Position numbers and translations under genes: made by a program. DNA of 64,000 nt from Bacteroidota bacterium. Lineage in GTDB: Bacteria; Bacteroidota; Bacteroidia; UKL13-3. Below the pieces are notes generated by a model. That model saw only the letters and a list, made by a program, of their open reading frames with translations, was not told where the DNA came from and did not search any database. This document shows positions 39,442 through 49,326 of this stretch, piece by piece; the first letter of the stretch is position 1; each line of letters starts with the position of its first letter. The stretch is from assembly GCA_947477885.1 (NCBI GenBank), contig CANJUD010000003.1:62001-126000 (forward strand), in the 5' to 3' direction.

Positions 39442-41001
39442 TTATTCTACTCTCTTAAATTCCAAATCCTGAAAATCGAAACTAAAATCTGTTGAAGGAG
39501 AAATTGCTTCCATTTTTATTCCCACAGCTTTTCCATTTTTGTCCAAACCAAACACCACAAAAGCATCTGCATCAAGGCTTCTGTCATTCCATTTTACTAC
39601 AAAGGTATTGGCTTTATAATAAAACATTTCACCAATAAGTCTAGGGGATTTCTTCGATTCATATAATAATTTCCCACTTTTATCTGATATAGTAATATTA
39701 CCAAACCATTGGTCATTATAATTACCACAATATATAGTTTGATCTATTTTAATATTCTTTACCGACTCAATTGTTTTCCATACTTCATCAGTTGCTTTCT
39801 TAGCTTTGTGATTATTTGTTTTTACACGGTCACTATATTCTTTTACCCTGTCTTTTTTCGGCAAATTAAAATACCCATCTTTTATCGTATTTGTGATTGC
39901 ACTAAATGCAGCACCCGCTTGTTGGTTGGTTAATACTATAATACCCAAATTTAATTCAGGAATTAAAGTTATTTGTGTTACCATGCCTGCAAGTCCACCC
40001 GTATGCGATAACTGCTTGTAGCCTATTACATCGCTAATGCCCCAGCCCAATCCGTAGGTGCTGAAATGGGTATTATAAGGTGTAGGTGCACGCACTGGTA
40101 TAATAGTTTGTGGAGTCCACATTTCTTGTTGCACATTTTGGCTGAACAATTGTGTTTTTTTATCTCCATATCTGCCACTATCTAGTTGCATGATCACCCA
40201 TTTGCTCAGGTCTGTTATATTACTCCAAATACCGCCAGCCGCATTGGCAGTTTCGCTCCAACCTAAAGTAATTTGTTGTAATTTCTCATCCACAAAACAA
40301 TGCGGGGCACAGAAATTTGTTTTATCTTTTAATCTATATAATGATGTAGCACTGCTTTGCATATTAAGTGGCATCATAATCCGTTGCTCAACAAAATTTT
40401 CCCAACTCATTCCTGATACTCTTGCTAATACTTCGCCCGCTATTATATATAAATTATTATTATAATCGTATTTGGTTCTGAAACTCGAAACTGGTTTCAA
40501 ATATTGCATACCATGTATGATATCAGCTTTTGTATTGTTGTTTGAGTCGGGCCACATCATCAAATCGCCTGCACCCAGGCCCAATCCGCTGCGGTGGGTA
40601 AGCAAATCGCGTACAGTAAATTCGTCGGTCACAAAAGAATTATACATTTTAAATTCAGGGATATACTGTGTTACCTTATCGTCCCATTTAAGTTTCTGCT
40701 CATCTACCAACATGGCCAGTGCAGCAGCAGTGTATGCTTTACTGTTCGATGCAATACCGAACAAAGTATTCTCATCTACTTTTTGTCCCGTATTAAGCGA
40801 CCGCATACCGTATCCTTTGGCATGTATCAGTTTACCATCTTTCACGATGCCCACAGCAATGCCAGGCACATCAAAAGCTTTTAGGGTCTTCTCCACCAGT
40901 TCATCCACCTGCTTACTGGTAAGCGGCTGTGCAGCCATAGGTATGATACCGCCCAATAAAAAAAGAAATAAAAGTATAATACTGTTCCCACGTTTTTCCA
41001 T
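39442..41001 (-). CDS. Serine hydrolase (class C beta-lactamase-like)
   Basis: GIASNSKAYTAAALAMLVD (SxxK), YDYNNNLYIIAGE (YxN), SHTGGLAGM. Confidence 0.92.
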   Translation of the reverse strand: MEKRGNSIILLFLFLLGGIIPMAAQPLTSKQVDELVEKTLKAFDVPGIAVGIVKDGKLIHAKGYGMRSLNTGQKVDENTLFGIASNSKAYTAAALAMLVDEQKLKWDDKVTQYIPEFKMYNSFVTDEFTVRDLLTHRSGLGLGAGDLMMWPDSNNNTKADIIHGMQYLKPVSSFRTKYDYNNNLYIIAGEVLARVSGMSWENFVEQRIMMPLNMQSSATSLYRLKDKTNFCAPHCFVDEKLQQITLGWSETANAAGGIWSNITDLSKWVIMQLDSGRYGDKKTQLFSQNVQQEMWTPQTIIPVRAPTPYNTHFSTYGLGWGISDVIGYKQLSHTGGLAGMVTQITLIPELNLGIIVLTNQQAGAAFSAITNTIKDGYFNLPKKDRVKEYSDRVKTNNHKAKKATDEVWKTIESVKNIKIDQTIYCGNYNDQWFGNITISDKSGKLLYESKKSPRLIGEMFYYKANTFVVKWNDRSLDADAFVVFGLDKNGKAVGIKMEAISPSTDFSFDFQDLEFKRVE

Positions 41002-41186
41002 CTCGCAAAAATAAGGATTTTTCCCTCACATCAAAACACAATCTAGCGTCATAGAATCCTAACGGCACATATGCTCGCCAACAATTGTATTATCTGCCAT
41101 TCGCAAGTCTCCAATCTTTCAGCTTTCATCTTTTGTCTTTCTACTTTTTACTAGCTACTTGATACTTTTTCTTTATATTTGACCCC

Positions 41187-42026
41187 ATGAAAAAAATATA
41201 CTTCACACTCATCGCCTGTTTTTTATTCCCTTTGGCTCATTATGCCCAAACAAAAAACGCCCTCGCTTTCGACAATATAAATGGCAAAGTAAAAACCCTT
41301 ACTCAAAAAGTATATGTTGGCGTGCTAAAAGGTAGGAATATCGAAAGAGGCTCTGTGCTCAATACAGAAATATATACCTACAACGAAAAAGGAAATGTAA
41401 CCGAAATGAATTATTGCAATGCCGATAGCAGTGTAAAAAGTAAAATTATATATAAATACGACCTACAAGGCCACCTAGCTGAGGTCACAAAGTATAATAG
41501 TGAAGGTGAACAAAAATCGAGAGAGACATTTAGCTATGATGCAAGCGGGAACAAGTCGGGAGGTAGTTATTATAAAGCCGATAATACCTTGTCCTATACC
41601 CTAAAATTTATATATGATGCCAAAGGTAATATGATAGAACTAACTGAGAACAGTGCCGAAAACAAACTAAATTACAAACTCAAATTTAAGTATGATATAA
41701 AAAACAATATGATTGAGCGGACCAAGTATAAAGCTGATGGCACACTAGCCAGCAAGCAAACCAATAAATATGATGATAAAGGCAATAAAACGGAATACTG
41801 TAGCTACGGAGCCGACGGTAAGCTCACCCTCAAATCAACCTTTAAATATGACGATAGTAACAACCAAATAGAAATGGTAAACTACAATGCCACCGGTGCA
41901 GTAGAGGTAAAAGAAAACGACCGATACGAAGATGTGGATACTACAGTCAACTGGCTCAAAAAAACCGTATTCGAAAACGATAAGCCCACCAAAATTACTG
42001 ATAGAGTACTTGTGTATTATAAGTAA
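41187..42026 (+). CDS. Secreted YD/RHS-like repeat protein
   Basis: Signal peptide; repeated YDxxGNxxE...YxADGxLxxK units. Confidence 0.75.
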   Translation: MKKIYFTLIACFLFPLAHYAQTKNALAFDNINGKVKTLTQKVYVGVLKGRNIERGSVLNTEIYTYNEKGNVTEMNYCNADSSVKSKIIYKYDLQGHLAEVTKYNSEGEQKSRETFSYDASGNKSGGSYYKADNTLSYTLKFIYDAKGNMIELTENSAENKLNYKLKFKYDIKNNMIERTKYKADGTLASKQTNKYDDKGNKTEYCSYGADGKLTLKSTFKYDDSNNQIEMVNYNATGAVEVKENDRYEDVDTTVNWLKKTVFENDKPTKITDRVLVYYK

Positions 42027-42043
42027 TAAATATTCTAAATCCA

Positions 42044-42783
42044 ATGAAATATATATAATACTTATTCAATTTTTTATTTTCACACATTTCAATTATGCCC
42101 AAACAAAAAGTACTTTAACCACCGATCAAATAAAAGGCAAAGTAAAAACGCTAACCCAAAGCATATACACGGCTGAGCTAAAAAATGGCAAGCCGGAAAA
42201 ATCCAACAAGCTAAGTACCGAAAAATATAGTTACGATGAGCAAGGCAATGTTACAGAGCTATACAATATAAATGCCGATACCAGTGTGATATCAATTAAA
42301 AACTATTCTTATAATGAGAGTGGGCAGGTAACGGAGGTAAGCCAGTTTAAATCAGGAGGCGATATGAGCAATAAAGATATTCCAATGGAATCTGAATTGC
42401 AAGCAATAGAAGTATATGTTTATGATACCAAAGGTAATTTAATAGAAAAAAAGTATAATTCTTTGTTGGGTAATTTATCACATTCAGTAAAATATATATA
42501 CGATGCCCAGGGAAATATGATAGCACAAAATGAATATAATGCAGAGGGTAAATTAATGGATAAAATCAAATTCTATTTTGATATAAAAGGAAATATTAAT
42601 GAGAAAGCTAGACACGATAATGATAGCAACCTGGTGGACAAACAAAATGCAGCAGGAGCTTTGCAACTAAAAGAAACTTGCAAATATGAAAATGATGACA
42701 TCGCGGGTAACTGGCAAAAGGAAACTATATATGAAAGTGATAAGGTGATTAAGATAACAGAGTGGGTGTTTGTGTATTATTAA
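42044..42783 (+). pseudogene. Tandem paralog of the YD-repeat protein; signal peptide out of frame with its ATG, internally shortened
   Basis: ATGAAATATATATAA at 42044 stops at once; adding one A restores MKIYIILIQFFIFTHFNYAQTKSTLTTDQIKGKVKTLTQ, paralogous to MKKIYFTLIACFLFPLAHYAQTKNALAFDNINGKVKTLTQ. Confidence 0.6.
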
Positions 42784-42790
42784 AAGATTA

Positions 42791-43288
42791 CTAATTTTTA
42801 TACGCGTTCACAAATTCTTTAAAGTTATTTTCACTGCCATGTATTATATATATTACATTTCTGCGGCTTATGTCTATCAGTCCACCAATTCCCAATCCTA
42901 TGCATGAGCCAATCAGTGCAGACCCAATAGTAGTGCATCCGCCCGGATCTATAATACTGCCAGGGGTGGGGGCGGGCTCATTGGCATGTCCAATTATACC
43001 GCCTATCACTAATCCCGCAACTGGCATGGTCAAGGTAAAAGTGTAAGGACTTCCTCCAGGAAATACCTTAATACTTTCAATATTTATAAATGATAAGGTA
43101 TCCATTTTTCCTATTGCATTGCCGGTAATTCGTTTCACTATAATAGCGTCATTGGTATACCCGTATAATGTTGCTTTTCTAATGCTCCCATCCATCAGCT
43201 CTATTTTCACTTCTCGGGGTTGTAGTAACTGTGCCTTGCATGGTGTTAGTGTGAGCATTAAAATAATGATAGTAATAATATTTTTCAT
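42791..43288 (-). CDS. Exported hypothetical protein with Gly-zipper-like segment
   Basis: Signal peptide; VAGLVIGGIIGHANEP...GSALIGSCIGLGIGGLI. Confidence 0.65.
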   Translation of the reverse strand: MKNIITIIILMLTLTPCKAQLLQPREVKIELMDGSIRKATLYGYTNDAIIVKRITGNAIGKMDTLSFINIESIKVFPGGSPYTFTLTMPVAGLVIGGIIGHANEPAPTPGSIIDPGGCTTIGSALIGSCIGLGIGGLIDISRRNVIYIIHGSENNFKEFVNAYKN

Positions 43289-43520
43289 ATTGTGGTTTTA
43301 TTTAAGGTGTGCAGCAAAAGTATAATCACCAAACCTTACAATTTTTGCAAAAAGTGCAATAACACCATCAAAGTTTTGCATTTTTTGCAAAAAAATGTGC
43401 AGTATATTGTTCAGTATTGGGTAATATATTGCATATTTTCACCACCAATTCTCCTGCATCAGCAGGTAATCAATAGTCTTCGCAATCTATGCAGTATTTT
43501 TCTGCTTTTGTCAACAAACA

Positions 43521-43548
43521 AAAAAACCGCCCTTGCTATCAGGCGGTT
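43521..43548 (-). terminator. Terminator downstream of the 1383-aa T9SS protein gene
   Basis: Minus strand AACCGCC-N10-GGCGGTTTTTTTG. Confidence 0.8.
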
Positions 43549-43573
43549 TGTTGCTATTATATATTATGCATAT

Positions 43574-43593
43574 GGTTGGTGCCCCCACCAACC
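43574..43593. repeat. GGTTGGTG-CCCC-CACCAACC hairpin element
   Basis: Inverted repeat; related copy at 51353-51372. Confidence 0.65.
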
Positions 43594-43605
43594 TATATAT
43601 GGGTA

Positions 43606-46600
43606 CTATTGCCTCACAAATCTTAGCTTCTCCACCGTTCCCTCACGCTCAAGCATCATCATATATACTCCTGCAGGTAGCTCTTTCACAGGCAGTGTAT
43701 GCAGTTGTGTTCCTGCTGCCAGTTGTTCGTTAAATACCGTTTTGCCCTGCATGTCTATCACCGTTATTTTGGTAGTTCCTTCGCTGGGGGGCATCTCTAT
43801 ATTTAATAGTTCATCGGTAGGGTTGGGGTAAAGTTTGGATGTGGTAAGGGTTTCCGTTTTAAAGTTTTCTGCAATGCTTGGTGCAAGACCACCACCTGTA
43901 GATTGGCATCCACCGTTTTGTTGAGTGGCAAGTGTACCATATAGTTTGAAATTAGATGATACTTGTGTGTTTGCATTAAGATAGCTTATATTTAATTTGC
44001 CGTAATAGTAATTATATGTAATTCCATTGGGCAGTGCATAAGCTCCGCCATTAATTCGGTCAAAATAATTATAGTTGCATTGAGAAGAAGACATATTATT
44101 TGAATTTGAAATACTACCATTGATATAAACATTACCTGTCATGATAAAATCATTATAACCATCTTTTAGGTTCAAATAATTTATATTGTATAAGCCGAAT
44201 GGCGACTCTTTAAAAATATTATATCCTCCATAATCAGAAGTGTTATGTAAGGTAGTGGAGCTAAGATTTAAATTAGCATAATCAATATCAATGTTTGTAT
44301 TAGTAAATTTATTGCAGCCCATGGTAACTATGAATGGGTATGATGATGATGCCACGATATCAATATCCGATGCTATAATATTGTTGTTTTTTAATAGCAG
44401 TAAAGCATTTATGTTGCCATGATAATCGATCCCTAATGTATTATCTTTAAAACGACAACCTTGTATGGTAGAAGATAAGGTAATCCAATTAGCCTTGATG
44501 CCTTTTACATTTTCCTTAAAGATACAATTATTAAGAGTAAATCCTGCGTCATGAATATACATCGCCAGATTGTTATTATAAAATTCATTCCTGTAAAAAG
44601 AAGGAGTATTAAGGGCATAGTCGACAGAAAAATCTAATGCGGTGTTAGCATAATAAAATTTAGATTGGTCTATGTGTATTTGATTGTCAATTTGATTATA
44701 AAACTTTAAGCCTACCCAGTTATTATTTGTATTGTTACTTGATGGTTTAAATATGCCGTTGTCAAAATATACTGGAGAATAGATATCGAATTTTGCCCCA
44801 GTATTTGCTACAACTATTGCACCATCAACTTTAAACATACCTAGTGTATTTGGAAAAGTAACAGCACCGCTCACTTCTAGTTTTGTTTCATTTTTTGTAC
44901 TAGTAAATTCAATTGAAGATCCACTTGCAGCGCCAATCGTAAAATTGCCATCCGTATTGTTAAATATAACTTTACCCGAACCATTGTGTTTAAAAACGGC
45001 ATTATTTGACAAATTCAACTGACCTTTTATTTCAATACTAGCATTATCTTCAAGATAGATATTTGCTCCTGGATCAACAAATAAAGTAGCACCTTTTTCA
45101 ATGATTAATTTACTACCCCAATATAGGTATAAACTGCTACCACTATGTAGGTATAAATTACTGCCTTCTCTTATATAAACTGTTCCTTTGTTGTTTGTAG
45201 GTGTATTATTATCTCCAATTATAAAACTGCCTCCACTATTTATTTCTACCTCGCTACCGCAGTCGGAGGTATATAGGTTGAAATAATTTCCGACAAAATT
45301 TTGCTCGCTACTTTTATTCCAATAATCTCCACTAATTTTATAATTAACCCAGTCATTTATATTAACTTGAAGTGCACCATTCTTGTTAACTTGAATGTCG
45401 TTTAAAATATGTCTAAAATCAGTTCCAAAATTATAAGAATTGCATGTTTGCGTATAGCTAATATCATCTTGATCCATATAACTAACAGAAGTTGGCAATT
45501 GGCTCAATTGGTTGCTAGAACGACGAAGTTCTGAAATTAACCAGTTTATATTTGAATAGGTCATTTGAACATGCAATTGACTGTTGTCTTCACCCTGCTG
45601 GCTTGGGGCATAATATGCATCAAACACATATTTGTCTTTGTTTGGATGGTTTGAATTTGAAATTTCACCTTTTGCCGAAGCGAATAAATCATTTGTCGTC
45701 ATACCTAAACCACTATTTGTTGGAATAAAGCAAGTTTTGGAAAAATATGTTTCTGGTGAGTTTAATTTTAAATGTTTGGAAATTATTGTAGTAATATTTA
45801 AAGCCTTTAAAGCATCGGTCATCCCACCAGGTGCATTGTCATAGCCTAAATTTAAACTATTATCCCAATCTGTTTCAACTTTATTATTCCATTCATTTGC
45901 GTCTCCCATAAATATCCTGTAATTCCCACTGCCAGAATTGGATGTTGCTTTCATTTCTGCTTTAATAGCCCCTCCATTGTATATTACAGCCGGAATATAT
46001 AATAACGTACGCCATAGGCCTACTCCAACATTTTTCAACCAATTATCTTGCCCTGACCAACCTTTTTCTAGCCATTTTGTTGTGTAGGGGACTTTCATGT
46101 CGGCAAGGATATCTTTATTTCCAATCCCATTTTTTTTCCCAATTCCACTGCCATTGCTTACTGCTACTTTCCTAATATATTTTGGGTAGCTTCCCAAATT
46201 ATTTACCAAATCATTCATAAAATCAATTCTGTATTGATGCGGTCCATAGATTGCACCATTAGATTGTGTGATGCCTTCAGAAGAATTATTGAGTAATTGG
46301 AATGTAGCTGGTCTAGTGAGTTTATGCTCATACGTAAATTTAGCGTTTTCGAATAAATTATCAGTATTATGATTTGCAAAATATTGCATAAATAATTGCA
46401 TACTGATCGAGATATTTGCACCTTTGTGAGGTGAGTCGAAATAGATAGATGAACGGACGCAATGCTTCATATTCTTGGTCTCCATATAACTAAGTGCATA
46501 TCTTGTTACTTGCCCACCCATACTTGCCCCAAGAACTACTAATTCTTCCTTAGAACATTTGTGGGCATTGATATAGTTTATTAATTCTACCAATACCATA

Positions 46601-47757
46601 GCATTTGCCTGCATATAAGTAGCCCCATCTTTAAAATCTAGAAATATTATATCGTAACCTTCACTATGCAATTTTTCTATCATTGTGGGGCCTAGCTGGA
46701 ATTCGAGCCTTCTGGGACCCTCATCATCTAGTTCTGTTTGTTTTGCATTTATAATTCCATCTACCCATCCAGTTGCAATATCTATATATCCTAATCCGCC
46801 GCATTTCCCATCTATGCAGGGACGGTCAGTTGCACCATGAGGCCTGTCAGATGTGCCGAAATCAACCCCGTCTACAAATATTAATGGTTTTCTGTAACAT
46901 CCTGAATTATTTCCTTTGCCCATTGTGTATACATATAGTCCTTCTGCGTATTGCCCATTAAATGGTATTGAAGCTTTTATATCAGCATAGTGAGGATTAA
47001 ATGGCAGATTATTTATAGGTTGCCCAATTTTTATTATAATCGGGCAATTTAATTTCATCTCACTTGCATGATCATATATTTTTATATCGCCATCAAATAC
47101 ACCATTATTTGGAAAAGTAATAGTTAAAGTAGTTCCAAATGTAATATCTCGATATCCTTGACCATCGCCAAAGTCAATTTGAATTTTACTCATATCCGAC
47201 GGGGTATTTGTCAAAAAAAATTCTTGACCAAAATAAAAACTAACAGTATTATTGTTTCCCATAGAATAAAAATAGGGAGTGGCCATAAATATTCTTCCTT
47301 CGTCATAAGGACTAGAATTTCTTCCGGCCACATCTTCTAAATATCCATTTAAGGTATCTAATAAATGAGAAGTTATGGCATTGTCCTTGATGTAGTTATA
47401 CCGGTAGTCGTAGAATACAACTGGGTTAACTCCCTGCAGGTCCAATGAGCTAGCCCATTTATTAAGTGAATCAAAAGAAGTTACTCGCCCAGAATCTAAA
47501 TACATTTCATTTAGTTTGCCATGTAGGTATCCCCGTTTGCTGAAATCAGCTACTCTATCGTTAATACCATCAAAATCTTCGATAGAAATTGGATGTATAG
47601 TTTTGTCGAATAAAATTCCAGAGCTTATATCGTTTTTATTTAAGTGAGACATCATATTTGATAGTTCTTTTTTTGCCATCATCAAAGTGTCTACTTGGGC
47701 TTCAGATTGTTGTCCAAATAAGATAGCCATTATTATTGTAATTATAATCTTTTTCAT
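43606..47757 (-). CDS. Large T9SS type A cargo: alpha/beta-hydrolase (lipase-like) plus right-handed beta-helix
   Basis: LVVLGASMGGQVTRYALSYME nucleophile elbow; repeated N-rich beta-helix segments; C-terminal LYPNPTDELLNIEMPPSEGTTKITVIDMQGKTVF...LPAGVYMMML. Confidence 0.85.
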   Translation of the reverse strand: MKKIIITIIMAILFGQQSEAQVDTLMMAKKELSNMMSHLNKNDISSGILFDKTIHPISIEDFDGINDRVADFSKRGYLHGKLNEMYLDSGRVTSFDSLNKWASSLDLQGVNPVVFYDYRYNYIKDNAITSHLLDTLNGYLEDVAGRNSSPYDEGRIFMATPYFYSMGNNNTVSFYFGQEFFLTNTPSDMSKIQIDFGDGQGYRDITFGTTLTITFPNNGVFDGDIKIYDHASEMKLNCPIIIKIGQPINNLPFNPHYADIKASIPFNGQYAEGLYVYTMGKGNNSGCYRKPLIFVDGVDFGTSDRPHGATDRPCIDGKCGGLGYIDIATGWVDGIINAKQTELDDEGPRRLEFQLGPTMIEKLHSEGYDIIFLDFKDGATYMQANAMVLVELINYINAHKCSKEELVVLGASMGGQVTRYALSYMETKNMKHCVRSSIYFDSPHKGANISISMQLFMQYFANHNTDNLFENAKFTYEHKLTRPATFQLLNNSSEGITQSNGAIYGPHQYRIDFMNDLVNNLGSYPKYIRKVAVSNGSGIGKKNGIGNKDILADMKVPYTTKWLEKGWSGQDNWLKNVGVGLWRTLLYIPAVIYNGGAIKAEMKATSNSGSGNYRIFMGDANEWNNKVETDWDNSLNLGYDNAPGGMTDALKALNITTIISKHLKLNSPETYFSKTCFIPTNSGLGMTTNDLFASAKGEISNSNHPNKDKYVFDAYYAPSQQGEDNSQLHVQMTYSNINWLISELRRSSNQLSQLPTSVSYMDQDDISYTQTCNSYNFGTDFRHILNDIQVNKNGALQVNINDWVNYKISGDYWNKSSEQNFVGNYFNLYTSDCGSEVEINSGGSFIIGDNNTPTNNKGTVYIREGSNLYLHSGSSLYLYWGSKLIIEKGATLFVDPGANIYLEDNASIEIKGQLNLSNNAVFKHNGSGKVIFNNTDGNFTIGAASGSSIEFTSTKNETKLEVSGAVTFPNTLGMFKVDGAIVVANTGAKFDIYSPVYFDNGIFKPSSNNTNNNWVGLKFYNQIDNQIHIDQSKFYYANTALDFSVDYALNTPSFYRNEFYNNNLAMYIHDAGFTLNNCIFKENVKGIKANWITLSSTIQGCRFKDNTLGIDYHGNINALLLLKNNNIIASDIDIVASSSYPFIVTMGCNKFTNTNIDIDYANLNLSSTTLHNTSDYGGYNIFKESPFGLYNINYLNLKDGYNDFIMTGNVYINGSISNSNNMSSSQCNYNYFDRINGGAYALPNGITYNYYYGKLNISYLNANTQVSSNFKLYGTLATQQNGGCQSTGGGLAPSIAENFKTETLTTSKLYPNPTDELLNIEMPPSEGTTKITVIDMQGKTVFNEQLAAGTQLHTLPVKELPAGVYMMMLEREGTVEKLRFVRQ

Positions 47758-47895
47758 ATTGTTTTTTAATTTAATTGAGGGCCATACCCCACCTGTCTAT
47801 TGGGCATAGTACTCCTAATTTGAGTTATTAAATTGACAGGAATTTGTGGAATTTAACTTAGTAATTGACTATCGTGGCGTCCCCACCAAATGTCA

Positions 47896-48540
47896 TTAGT
47901 TGATAGTAATATCTACTTTAGATGTATCTTTAGACGGAATGAAAAAATCAAATGGATATTGTGAATATATATATGCACCTCCTTGTCTACTAATTCTCAT
48001 ACCCGCAGTAAATTTATAAGCACTATTACTTTTTAGCTTACAGCCAAACACAGTATCAGTATTATTTTTATAGTCTAAATCGTATAATGCAGAAGTTATA
48101 TTACTTGAGTAGAAAGTACCATGTATTTTATCAGTCGAGACACATTTAAAATGTATTTGCAAATAGCCGTAAGGAAATAGTTTTAAATTGGTTTGATTTA
48201 ATACTCTTTCGCCTACCTTTAAATCTTTTAATTCATCATAATCGTACCCATTTTTACGAGCTTGGACACTATAATCGAATCCGTCATTTGCATTTGCATT
48301 TATTTGATATGAACCATCTTGCCCACTTTGTACTTTGCATTCGGTATGCATAATGGGTACCCCGCTTCCATAATCAGTAGAAACTAAATACACATTTGCA
48401 CCTTCTATTCCTGCTCCACTTCCATCTTCTATTACTTTCCCTGTAATATGTATCATCCCATCATTCAATTTATGCTTGCAACTCCCCACTACGATGCTTA
48501 CCAAAGCTAGTATTATTATTAGATATTTTAAATTTTTCAT
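47896..48540 (-). CDS. Carboxypeptidase regulatory-like lipoprotein
   Basis: Lipobox VVGSCKH; ITGKVIEDGSGAGIEGANVYLV...GSYQINANA. Confidence 0.7.
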   Translation of the reverse strand: MKNLKYLIIILALVSIVVGSCKHKLNDGMIHITGKVIEDGSGAGIEGANVYLVSTDYGSGVPIMHTECKVQSGQDGSYQINANANDGFDYSVQARKNGYDYDELKDLKVGERVLNQTNLKLFPYGYLQIHFKCVSTDKIHGTFYSSNITSALYDLDYKNNTDTVFGCKLKSNSAYKFTAGMRISRQGGAYIYSQYPFDFFIPSKDTSKVDITIN

Positions 48541-48655
48541 TTGAGTAATTTTTAATTGTTGGATTAGAGTTTAGTTGTTTTCAGTTTCACAAAGTTAAGG
48601 CGGTGGGCGAATAATTTTGCAAATTTGCAGATTGATATTTTTCATAGTTGTTATT

Positions 48656-49063
48656 TTATTTTTTGATTTTGTTTAACCTGAAATTTATTGTATTAGGTAT
48701 TCCTTGTTTAAGAGTGGTTGAGTTGGATGTTTTTTCATATCCTTTTTTTCGCACTTCAATACCGAACTCAACTTCATTATTTACATCGGCTGCGATTTGG
48801 TAATTCCCATCAGCACCACTTTCTATTTGTGTTATTGGGTATTGTATAAAATTGCCTCCATCAAATTCATTTGCTACTAAATATATGTCTGCCCCGGCTA
48901 TTCCAGCGGCAGAATTTGCATCGGTTATTTTACCTACTATACTTATTTTATTATGTGTGTTTTTTTGCTGGCAGCTTGTAAATGCTATTAATACACAGAT
49001 TGCCCAAACTGTAAAATAGATATATGCGATTGATTTATTAGATACGGAGTTAATTTTTTTCAT
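48656..49063 (-). CDS. Carboxypeptidase regulatory-like lipoprotein (paralog)
   Basis: In-frame MKKINSVSNKSIAYIYFTVWAICVLIAFTSCQQK; IVGKITDANSAAGIAGADIYLV; ORF opens upstream at 49165 but true start likely near 49063. Confidence 0.7.
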   Translation of the reverse strand: MKKINSVSNKSIAYIYFTVWAICVLIAFTSCQQKNTHNKISIVGKITDANSAAGIAGADIYLVANEFDGGNFIQYPITQIESGADGNYQIAADVNNEVEFGIEVRKKGYEKTSNSTTLKQGIPNTINFRLNKIKK

Positions 49064-49161
49064 GGTCTTATTATATATATTTTCGCTTTCGATAACGGTA
49101 CAAACTTGAACTATTGTTTTGAAATCAATCCCACCGAAACGGTGGTGACTTTTTTGTTTTC

Positions 49162-49217
49162 CCACTTATTCTGTGGATTTGTAATGTTGAGGTAATAAAA
49201 ATCCACAGAATAAGTGG
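49162..49217. promoter_or_regulatory. Perfect 19-bp inverted repeat upstream of HTH regulator
   Basis: CCACTTATTCTGTGGATTT (49162-49180) and AAATCCACAGAATAAGTGG (49199-49217), 18-nt loop. Confidence 0.6.
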
Positions 49218-49326
49218 TTTTGTAATAAATATTTATTAACACCACACAACACGAGGAAAAAAAGTATTTTATTTGCTATCAAAACCACAGTGAACGAGGA
49301 AAAAACTTCTAAAAAGCTATATCTAT

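Noticed and set aside
49171-49210. TGTGGATTT / AATCCACA as DnaA boxes
   Set aside because: Two mismatches to TTATCCACA in each copy and no oriC context (no dnaA/dnaN nearby)
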